Assembly (NCBI GenBank): GCA_937872615.1
Contig: CALMTT010000529.1
Location: forward strand, 1-58,302
Origin: an uncultured Verrucomicrobiaceae bacterium
GTDB lineage: Bacteria; Verrucomicrobiota; Verrucomicrobiia; Verrucomicrobiales; Verrucomicrobiaceae
Direction of reading: 5' to 3'
DNA length: 58,302 bases
Shown here: piece after piece, positions 41,378 through 50,001 of the stretch
How the letters are laid out: the number at the start of each line of letters is the position of its first letter
Position numbering within the stretch: the stretch's first letter is position 1
Position numbers and translations under genes: made by a program
Notes under the pieces: generated by a model
Told to the model about the DNA's origin: nothing
The model's input: only the letters and a program-made list of their open reading frames with translations
Database searches by the model: none

Positions 41378-44300
41378 CTTTCAAGTAAGCGATGAGATCC
41401 GCCATCTGCTGCGGGGTGATGGCGGCTTCGAGGCCTTCGGGCATCAGGGAGATTCCTGGGCTGGTGAGGGATTTGATCTCGCTGCGCAGGACGGTGTCCG
41501 TGCCGCCATCGGCGCGTTTGAGGGTGAGATTGCCGGCGGTCTCGCTGGTGATGAGACCGCTGAGGGTGCGACCGTCATTCGTTTCGACGAGGTAGAGCGC
41601 GAAATTCGGCGAGACCTCGCGATTTGGGTCGAGGATGTTCGTGACAAGCTGCTCGGCGGTCCACGCCTTGATCGTGCCGAGGTGCGGACCGACATCGTTG
41701 CCCTTGTCCGCGAACTTGTGGCAGACCATGCAGGCCGTTTCATAGATTTTGGCTCCGCGGGTGGCGTCTCCCGTGATGCGGGCACTCTTGCCCGCAACCA
41801 CGCTCTCATTGCGGGCAGGAGTGCCCGGATCACTTCCCAGCATGGCCGTCAGATATCTCTCGATGACCTCCTTCCGGTTCGACGACGAGCCGTCGCCGAT
41901 GAGCTTCGCGATGCGTTCCGCCAGCGCAGGCGTTTTCTGCCGTCCAAGCGTTGCCTTCGCGGCGACGCTGAGCTGCGCGGGCGTGATCTTCTTCGCCTCG
42001 ATGGCATCCAGCAGCTTCGCGATGCGGTCCGTGCGGGAGAGTAGGATCGTGGTGGCCTTGTCGCGAAGTGTGGGTGTCATTTTCGGCCACGCATCGATCA
42101 GCATGTCCGCGACGGCGGGCTCGCGGTAACTGCCGACGGCTTCGAGGGCGGCGATTTGGAGGTCTTGAGGCTCTGAGGGCATCAACAGCCGACGGATGAC
42201 TTCGAATGCCTTTTCAGCAGGTGAGAAGGACGTGACGACTGGAAGTGCGAGAATTTTCTCTTCGGCTGATTTTGAACCGCTCATGCTTCCAATCGCGTGA
42301 GTGCCGATCTCCTGAAGTCGCGTGTTGGTGGTTTCGTTGGACGACACCGTGGCCAATGAAATCGACAATCGGGTCGTGTGTGCGAGCATCGCCTTGAGCA
42401 TGCGAGATCTCAGGTCGGACGGAAATTCAGCTTTGCTCAACGCGGTCACGATCACAGCCAGCTTGGATTTATCGCCTTTGGCAGCAACCAGCCCTGCAAG
42501 CTGTGGAACCAAAGTGCCGCCTTTTGCGAACTCCAAACTCCGCCCGTCAAAAAGCCAGGGCACGAGCAGGTTATCCGCCCGATCAGCAGCGATGCATAGA
42601 ACCATGGTTTGCAACCAAGGGTCTGCATTCACTCTGCTCCCGACACTTCTCGTGGCCTCGCTCCAAAATGCACCTCCTGCTCCATTTTCGACCGTAGTGG
42701 TCAGATCCCGCATGGAGAAGAGAGCTTTGATCGCGACGCGGTTTTCTGCATGGGCGGCCAATCGAGCGAACGGAATTTTTGAAGTGTCTTGCCTGAGATC
42801 ACCCGCCCATTTCAATGTTGGAACAAACGGCTCATAGAGTTCAGCCGCCGCTTCAGCAACCGGGCCATTCAGTGGACGAGCAGCCACATCCAAAATCTCC
42901 GTGTTCAGCGCTGACAATGACGACAAAACACGAAGTGCGCATACTTTCCCCTGTTCCGTCTTCCCGCTCTTCACCAGCTCCCGCAGCGGCTCCACCGCCG
43001 TTTTGTCCTGACGCTCAAACAGCAAGCGCTGCGCGGTTTCGCGATGCCAGGCGTTCGGGTGATCGAGGAGGGCGACGAGGTCGTTCGTGCTCGCGGCGCT
43101 GAGCTTGGGAGTGTGGTGCAGGCCTCTGGCCTGCGATGAAGCAGCCGAGACGGCTGCACCACTTTTCGGCGCTAAGCGCCAAATGCGGCCTTTGTTTTTG
43201 CCGCGCAGCAGATCGACGGCGGCGTGGATGTCGTCGGGGATGCTCCAGGGGTGCTCGATGACCTCGCGGTACATGTCGCAGACGTGGAGGCAGCCGTCGG
43301 GGGCATTCACGAAATTCACGGGGCGGAACCAGAGGTCGTCGCTGGTGCAGAAGTTCTTGGTTCCATCGACCTGCACGGCTTTGAAGGTGACGCCGTCGGG
43401 AACGAGCTTCATGCGGTAGAACAAGTTTCCGGCCACATCGGCGACGAAGGCGAAGTCGCGATACTCTTTCGGATACGCATCGCCGCGATAGACGGTGATG
43501 CCACTGGAGGAGGTGACGACGCCAGCGCCGACGAGCTCGCTTTTCGGCAGGTGGCTGCCTTCCTGCACCCAGCGCTTCGCACGGAACTCGCGCCAGGGCT
43601 CGGCGGGGCTGGTGCGATAGACGGGGAGCTGGTCGCCGGCCTCGGCGCAGTCGTTGAGGGCGCTGGGGACGACGAGATACGGATTCCGCGCGAGGTAGCG
43701 ATACGGCAGGACGACATGCTGGCAGGGATTGCGGATGTTGCAGAGGAAGCGGTTGCCCCAATCGTCGAAGGTCTGGCCAAAACGTGCGCCGCCGCTTTCG
43801 AGGCGCACATCGCCGGTGCTGGGATCGAAGGAGAAGTCGTTTCGCTTGATGGGGAGCGGTTTGAAGTCGCTTGGAATCGGCATGACGCTCTCGCTGCCGG
43901 GCACTCGCTGGATTTCGCCGCCGTTGCTGCCACCCGCGATGTAGATGCGATGGTCGAGGCCCCAGATGGGGTTGTTCATCACGGCCTGCACGTTGAGCTT
44001 TTTGAAGCCGGTGAAGACTTTTTGCCGCACATCGGCCACGCCGTCGTCATTCGTGTCCTTCAGATACCAAACGTCCGGCGTGGCGGTGACAAAGATGCCG
44101 CCCTTCCAGCAAGCGGCACCGGTGGGCCACGAAAGGCCCTCAGCGAAGACGGTGGCTTTGTCGAAGGTGCCGTCGCCATCGGTGTCGGTGAGCAGGCGCA
44201 CTTTGCCGATGTGGGCATCAGTGGGGTTTTCCTGGCTGGGCTTGTGCGCGGCTTTGTCGGTGTAGGGGTAGTCGTTCATCTCGCACACGTAGGCGCGGCC

Positions 44301-44501
44301 ATCGGCATCGTAGGTGATGGCGACGGGATCGGTGACGAGCGGCTCCGCGGCGATGAGCTGCATCTCGAAGCCGTCGAGCACATGGAAGGTCTTCGCGGCA
44401 TCTTTGGGTTCCACGGGAGGCGTGGAGGGGAAATCGAGGGCGAGGGATAAGCTCGCGGAAAACAGCCAAAGGCCAGTTTGGAAACGAAGGAGCAGGCGCA
44501 T
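41370..44501 (-). CDS. PVC-type haem-binding CxxCH protein: membrane-bound dehydrogenase, HEAT repeats, cytochrome c
   Basis: A 1043-residue secreted protein (signal MRLLLRFQTGLWLFSASLSLA). Residues about 35-440 form the dehydrogenase-like propeller (FEMQLIAAEPLVTDPVAI, YVCEMNDYPY). The centre has HEAT-like repeats (LVALLDHPNAWHRETAQRLL), and the cytochrome c module with CMVCH is at about 922, then GPHLGTI. It contains two unrelated palindromic elements, one at about residues 446-463 between propeller and HEAT repeats (43111-43164) and one at about 889-909 just before the cytochrome (41773-41835). The stretch 42240-42930 looks less GC-rich than its surroundings. Paralogue: 13206-16337. Confidence 0.9.
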   Translation of the reverse strand: MRLLLRFQTGLWLFSASLSLALDFPSTPPVEPKDAAKTFHVLDGFEMQLIAAEPLVTDPVAITYDADGRAYVCEMNDYPYTDKAAHKPSQENPTDAHIGKVRLLTDTDGDGTFDKATVFAEGLSWPTGAACWKGGIFVTATPDVWYLKDTNDDGVADVRQKVFTGFKKLNVQAVMNNPIWGLDHRIYIAGGSNGGEIQRVPGSESVMPIPSDFKPLPIKRNDFSFDPSTGDVRLESGGARFGQTFDDWGNRFLCNIRNPCQHVVLPYRYLARNPYLVVPSALNDCAEAGDQLPVYRTSPAEPWREFRAKRWVQEGSHLPKSELVGAGVVTSSSGITVYRGDAYPKEYRDFAFVADVAGNLFYRMKLVPDGVTFKAVQVDGTKNFCTSDDLWFRPVNFVNAPDGCLHVCDMYREVIEHPWSIPDDIHAAVDLLRGKNKGRIWRLAPKSGAAVSAASSQARGLHHTPKLSAASTNDLVALLDHPNAWHRETAQRLLFERQDKTAVEPLRELVKSGKTEQGKVCALRVLSSLSALNTEILDVAARPLNGPVAEAAAELYEPFVPTLKWAGDLRQDTSKIPFARLAAHAENRVAIKALFSMRDLTTTVENGAGGAFWSEATRSVGSRVNADPWLQTMVLCIAADRADNLLVPWLFDGRSLEFAKGGTLVPQLAGLVAAKGDKSKLAVIVTALSKAEFPSDLRSRMLKAMLAHTTRLSISLATVSSNETTNTRLQEIGTHAIGSMSGSKSAEEKILALPVVTSFSPAEKAFEVIRRLLMPSEPQDLQIAALEAVGSYREPAVADMLIDAWPKMTPTLRDKATTILLSRTDRIAKLLDAIEAKKITPAQLSVAAKATLGRQKTPALAERIAKLIGDGSSSNRKEVIERYLTAMLGSDPGTPARNESVVAGKSARITGDATRGAKIYETACMVCHKFADKGNDVGPHLGTIKAWTAEQLVTNILDPNREVSPNFALYLVETNDGRTLSGLITSETAGNLTLKRADGGTDTVLRSEIKSLTSPGISLMPEGLEAAITPQQMADLIAYLKGE
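41773..41835. repeat. 63-bp palindromic element inside the PVC-type gene (element A2)
   Basis: Same family as A1 and A3. Two hairpins on the plus strand, GCGGGCA/TGCCCGC with loop CTCT and CGGGCA/TGCCCG with loop GGAG. Outer arms GTGATGCGGGCACTC and GAGTGCCCGGATCAC pair at 14 of 15. On the coding strand it reads SDPGTPARNESVVAGKSARIT, clearly related to the A1 peptide in the same phase. Confidence 0.85.
43111..43164. repeat. 54-bp double-hairpin palindromic element inside the PVC-type gene (element B2)
   Basis: Two perfect 7-bp hairpins: GCAGGCC/GGCCTGC with loop TCT, and GCAGCCG/CGGCTGC with loop AGA. Homologous to B1 at 18995. It encodes a linker (KSGAAVSAASSQARGLHHT) between the dehydrogenase propeller and HEAT repeats and keeps the frame. 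Confidence 0.86.
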
Positions 44502-44507
44502 GAGTTT

Positions 44508-44585
44508 AAACCGCTGATTAGACGCTAATTTGACGCTGATGGTGGGGTTCTTATCAGCGTCCCGTCAGCGTCATATTAGCGGTTT
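44508..44585. repeat. Long imperfect hairpin with internal 11-15-bp periodic units between divergent genes
   Basis: A 33-nt left arm beginning AAACCGCT and ending GACGCTGAT pairs with a right arm ending AGCGGTTT at 26 of 33 positions, around a 12-nt loop. Each arm contains repeated GACGCT units. It fills the 146-bp region between the PVC-type gene and ilvD, so it sits in both upstream regions. No T run is present, so it is not an ordinary terminator. Confidence 0.7.
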
Positions 44586-44647
44586 GATGCTGGATTCTTG
44601 CATCCACGCCTCTCCGCGCCACACTGGCGGCCCTTTTCCCAACTGCC

Positions 44648-46363
<1,716 letters not shown>

Positions 46364-46472
46364 GCCTCCGGCGCAAGCCAAGCTCTGAGAATGCCCTTGC
46401 TTGACCAGCCCCAGTGATGGCATCTTAGCTGCTGTCGGAGGTTGTTTACCCTCAGCCACCTCCCCCTTGGTC

Positions 46473-48020
46473 ATGCGCCTCTCCTCCCCCCATCGCCCTC
46501 ACGGCCGTCACGTCGCTGGAAACAGCCTCGTGCCGATTTTGATCATCGTCGCCGCGTTGGGCATCAGCGCGGCCATCTTCTTCCTGTTCACCAAAAAGAA
46601 GATGGAGGCCGGCAAAGCCGCTGAAATGGCCGAGGCATCCGCCAAGGCCGGTGAAGAGCCCGCGAAAGATGCTGCCGCCACTCCCGCGAAGGCTGGCGAC
46701 AAACCCGCCGCCGCAGGCGCCACGGCCTCGACCGCTCCGGCGATGCCTTCGGCGACGACGCCAACAACCGCTCCCGCCCCGGCACCTGCTTCATTCGGCT
46801 TTGCCCGACCGCTCGACCTCGGCAAGCAGATGGCGCGAAGCCTCGCCGCGGGCGATTTCGCCACCGCGGGCAAGCTGGCCGCCGCCGCCGATCCGGCGCA
46901 GGCCGCGATGGCGACGCAGTTGATGCAGAAACTGGCCGAAATGGGCCTCAAGCCCGGCACGGAGAACCAGGTGGAGCTGCTAGGTCTCGTGGAGAATCGC
47001 ACCCGCATCGCCGTGCCGCTGACGAAGCCCGGCAGCAGCGAGCCGATCCGCCTCCTGCTCGACATCGAGCGTGACGAGCGCATGGGCTGGAAAGTCTCCA
47101 AGGTTACTGTGCCGAAGGAAGCCAGTGCCGCTCTCGCCACCATCCCCCCGCCTGCCGCACCGGCGATGGCCGCGGGCACGCCGAAAGATGGCGCACCGCC
47201 CGTGCCAGCTCCGCCGACCGGCTCTCCATCCACCGCTCCTGCGATGGTGGCGAAGGCTCTTTTTGCCGTCGAGGAGACGCAGGACGCGCTGAGCTTTGCC
47301 AGCGACTTCGTGCGGCTGCTGCTGGAGCACGATTTCGCCTCCGCGCGGAAGTATGTGGACGAGAAAAAGGTGCCCGTGGAGCGTCTCGTGGGTCTTTGCA
47401 TCGTGTTTGAGGAAGGCCAGTATCGCCTGAAGCCCAGCAAGCCGCTCATCGTCACCGTGGCCAATCCCGAAGTCTCGTGGGTCATCGCCCAGGTGGAGTC
47501 CGAATCGCTACAGCAGAGCACGGAATTCGGCCTCGAGCTGAAGCGCGAGAGCGTCTCCAGCCCGTGGAAGGTCGGCGGCGTGAACCTCTCGCAGATCCTC
47601 GGCTCCTTCGCCCAGAGCGCGAACAAGCTCGGCATCCCTTACACGCCCATCGTGCAGAACCCGAAGGGCGGCGAGTCCCTCGCGCTCTACTTTGAATACG
47701 ATCAGGCGCAGCTTCATCCACGGGCGCAAAAGCAGCTCGAAGTTGTCGCTGGCATGCTGAAGGCCGATCCGGCCAAAAAACTGCGCATCACCGGCCACAC
47801 CGATGCCCGCGGTGATGACACCTACAATGTGCGCCTCTCGCAAAGCCGCGCCGAATCCGTGAAGCAGCAACTCGTGGCTCTCGGCGTGCCCGCGGATCAG
47901 GTGGAGACCACCGGCCTCGGCAAGGCACAGCCGCTCGGCCCCAACCAGAAGGCGGATGGCTCTGACGATCCCGCCGGCCGCTCCCGCAACCGCCGTGCGG
48001 AGATCTTCCTCGACTTCTGA
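46473..48020 (+). CDS. OmpA-family protein with N-terminal membrane anchor
   Basis: About 515 residues from the ATG at 46473. One membrane segment (SLVPILIIVAALGISAAIFFLFT) is followed by a long Ala/Pro/Lys linker, a domain of unknown type with repeated FASARKYVDEKK-like helical parts, and a C-terminal OmpA domain (LYFEYDQAQLHPRAQKQL, ITGHTDARGDDTYNVRLSQ, RSRNRRAEIFLDF) that binds peptidoglycan. Together this suggests an inner-membrane protein reaching to the cell wall. The frame is open to 46401, but the upstream part lacks a sensible N-terminus. The cupin gene follows by 10 bp. Confidence 0.83.
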   Translation: MRLSSPHRPHGRHVAGNSLVPILIIVAALGISAAIFFLFTKKKMEAGKAAEMAEASAKAGEEPAKDAAATPAKAGDKPAAAGATASTAPAMPSATTPTTAPAPAPASFGFARPLDLGKQMARSLAAGDFATAGKLAAAADPAQAAMATQLMQKLAEMGLKPGTENQVELLGLVENRTRIAVPLTKPGSSEPIRLLLDIERDERMGWKVSKVTVPKEASAALATIPPPAAPAMAAGTPKDGAPPVPAPPTGSPSTAPAMVAKALFAVEETQDALSFASDFVRLLLEHDFASARKYVDEKKVPVERLVGLCIVFEEGQYRLKPSKPLIVTVANPEVSWVIAQVESESLQQSTEFGLELKRESVSSPWKVGGVNLSQILGSFAQSANKLGIPYTPIVQNPKGGESLALYFEYDQAQLHPRAQKQLEVVAGMLKADPAKKLRITGHTDARGDDTYNVRLSQSRAESVKQQLVALGVPADQVETTGLGKAQPLGPNQKADGSDDPAGRSRNRRAEIFLDF

Positions 48021-48030
48021 TCCGCCCCAC

Positions 48031-48390
48031 ATGCCCGGCCCGCTGCTCATCCGTCACGAAGGCCACACGCCACGCGAACGCAGCACCTGCGGCTGGCGTG
48101 ATCGTCTCATCAGCCGCGAGGACGCGGAGCTGAATCCCGCCGCGTGGGCGCATGCGGTGGACATTGACGGAGCGAAGCTGCACTACCACAAGCGCTCCAC
48201 GGAGCTCTACTACGTGCTCGAGGGCGGCGGCAGCGTCGTGCTCGATGGCGTGGAGCAGCCGGTGAGCAAGGGCTCGCTCGTTCACATCCCGCCCGGCGTC
48301 GTGCACGGCGCACGCGGGCAGATGCGCGTGCTCGTCGTCGGCATCCCGGACATCGCCGAGGATGATTACTTTGAGGTCGGCGAGGCCTGA
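48031..48390 (+). CDS. Cupin-domain protein
   Basis: A 119-residue single cupin: HYHKRSTELYYVLEGGGSVVLDG is the first cupin motif with two histidines and a glutamate, and GSLVHIPPGVVHGARG the second with a histidine. The ligands fit a metal-binding cupin of unknown substrate, perhaps a small isomerase or sugar-binding protein. Its 3' end overlaps the convergent Nudix gene by 25 bp. The start is the ATG at 48031, 10 bp after the OmpA gene. Confidence 0.86.
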   Translation: MPGPLLIRHEGHTPRERSTCGWRDRLISREDAELNPAAWAHAVDIDGAKLHYHKRSTELYYVLEGGGSVVLDGVEQPVSKGSLVHIPPGVVHGARGQMRVLVVGIPDIAEDDYFEVGEA

Positions 48391-48968
48391 CGCAGGCTCT
48401 CTCGCAGCCGGCGCACGGCTTCCGCATTCGAGCCAAAGGCAAACTGCTCCAGCGGCACCTCATCGAGCGGCATCGGCATCCACTCCATGACCTCGGCGGG
48501 ATCAACTTGGAGCCCGTCAAAGCACTCCACCCTCGCCACGAAGAACAGATCGATCGTCGGCCACACAAAGCCCTGGAATGGGTAGTGGTTGTTCAGCGAA
48601 ACAAAGTAGCGAAAGGCACCCGGCAGGAGATTCAGGCCTGTTTCCTCGCGTGTCTCGCGAGCGGCACCTTCTTCACCGGTTTCATCCGGCTCGATCACAC
48701 CGCCGGGCAAGCCCAGCTTCCCCAATCCGGGCTCGTGAGCACGGCGGATCACCAGCAGCCGCTCCTGCGCATCGAGGATGATGGCCACCGCGGCGGGGAT
48801 CGGCGTGATGAAGTGGCGGTAGCCGCAGCGCTCGCAGCGGAATTCGCGCTCGTTCACGGGTTTCGGCTCCGGAAAACCGCAGTTGGTGCAGAAGAGGTAG
48901 GGTTTGGGCATCAGCGGGCGCATCAGACCGCGAGATTCCTCGTTGGCGAGCGTGTATTTCATGCTCAT
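48366..48968 (-). CDS. Nudix hydrolase with N-terminal zinc ribbon
   Basis: About 200 residues from 48968 (an ATG at 48962 is also possible). A zinc ribbon CTNCG...CERCG precedes the Nudix domain. The Nudix box is complete: GGVIEPDETGEEGAARETRE, then ETGL, with the metal-binding RExxEE in RETREETG. The ribbon plus Nudix layout resembles NudC-like NADH pyrophosphatases but lacks their diagnostic tail as far as I can see. It is divergent from the FHA-cyclase gene with only 12 bp between start codons. Confidence 0.85.
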   Translation of the reverse strand: MSMKYTLANEESRGLMRPLMPKPYLFCTNCGFPEPKPVNEREFRCERCGYRHFITPIPAAVAIILDAQERLLVIRRAHEPGLGKLGLPGGVIEPDETGEEGAARETREETGLNLLPGAFRYFVSLNNHYPFQGFVWPTIDLFFVARVECFDGLQVDPAEVMEWMPMPLDEVPLEQFAFGSNAEAVRRLRESLRQASPTSK

Positions 48969-48980
48969 TCTGCCCTCCTG

Positions 48981-49856
48981 ATGAATGCTCCTTTGCTGCA
49001 AACCTGGCTCCGCCTTTCCGATGGGCGGCAGCATGCCCTCACGGGCACCTGCAGCATCGGCCGGCACCCCACGAACACGCTACAGCTCTCCAGCAGCGAG
49101 GTCTCCCGCCGCCACGCCATCATCCAGGCCCAGGGCGAGGCGGAATTTTGGATCGTCGATCTCGGCAGCGCGAACGGCACCTACGTGAACGGCCGCCGCC
49201 TCTCCCAGGCCGTGCGCCTGCGGAATGGCGATGTCATCCGCATCGCCGATGCGGAGCTCGAATTCGCCACGGAGATCCTCAGCGCCATGCATCCGGGCAG
49301 CAAGGCCGTCATGGCCTCCACCATGATCCGCATCGAGCAAGCCGAGTGCTGGCTCATGGTCGCGGACATCGAGGGCTCCACAAAGCTCGCGCAGGTCACC
49401 GCGCCGGAAAAATACCCGCGCCTCACCGGCACGTGGTTCAAAGAGTGCCGTCAGATCATCGACGACTGCGGCGGCCACATGTCGAAATACCTCGGCGATG
49501 GCTTCTTCTGCTACTGGGAAGGCGGCGCGGACAGCCACATCCGCGTGCGTCAGGCCATCGCAAAGCTCCGGGAGGCCCAGACGACCTCCACCCTGCCCTT
49601 CCGCGTCGTTTTACACCATGGCAGCACCGTGCTCGGCAGCGTGCCCACCATGAGCGAGCTGAACCTCCACGGCCCGGAGGTGAACTTCGTCTTCCGCATC
49701 GAGAAAATCGCCGCCACGCTCGGTCAGCGCATGATGTTCTCCGAAAAGGCCATGCATCAGCTCCGGGCCGAAAACGAGGTCATCCTCGCCGGCGAGAGCC
49801 CCGTGGACGGCTTCTCCGGCGCCTTCAAGTTCTACGCTCCCACGCCGGGACGCTGA
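48981..49856 (+). CDS. FHA domain fused to a class III adenylate/guanylate cyclase
   Basis: A 291-residue protein. Residues about 15-90 are an FHA phosphothreonine-binding domain (CSIGRHPTNTLQL, SSEVSRRHAII, LGSANGTYVNGRRL). Residues about 120-280 are a class III cyclase domain: VADIEGSTKLAQ with the first metal aspartate, YLGDGFFCYWEG with the second, then HGPEVNFVFRIEKIAA. It would make cAMP or cGMP under control of a phosphorylated partner. A Ser/Thr kinase gene lies 5.4 kb downstream (55246), a possible but unproven partner. The start at 48981 is set by the FHA fold; the frame is open far upstream over the Nudix gene. Confidence 0.87.
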   Translation: MNAPLLQTWLRLSDGRQHALTGTCSIGRHPTNTLQLSSSEVSRRHAIIQAQGEAEFWIVDLGSANGTYVNGRRLSQAVRLRNGDVIRIADAELEFATEILSAMHPGSKAVMASTMIRIEQAECWLMVADIEGSTKLAQVTAPEKYPRLTGTWFKECRQIIDDCGGHMSKYLGDGFFCYWEGGADSHIRVRQAIAKLREAQTTSTLPFRVVLHHGSTVLGSVPTMSELNLHGPEVNFVFRIEKIAATLGQRMMFSEKAMHQLRAENEVILAGESPVDGFSGAFKFYAPTPGR

Positions 49857-50001
49857 GGCGCAGAGAGCGTAGAGCTGAGAGCAGAGGTCAAAGAGCCACG
49901 AAGAGGCCTGAGCACGTCGTTGAACGACCCGACACTCCCGGCTCTCCGCTCGACGCTGCTCTTGCGTGCCAGTCATTTCCCCCCATCTTCGCGCCCCTTT
50001 T

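Noticed and set aside
17722..41835. CRISPR-like array from the short palindromic repeats
   Set aside because: The copies are isolated, many kilobases apart and without regular spacers or cas genes.
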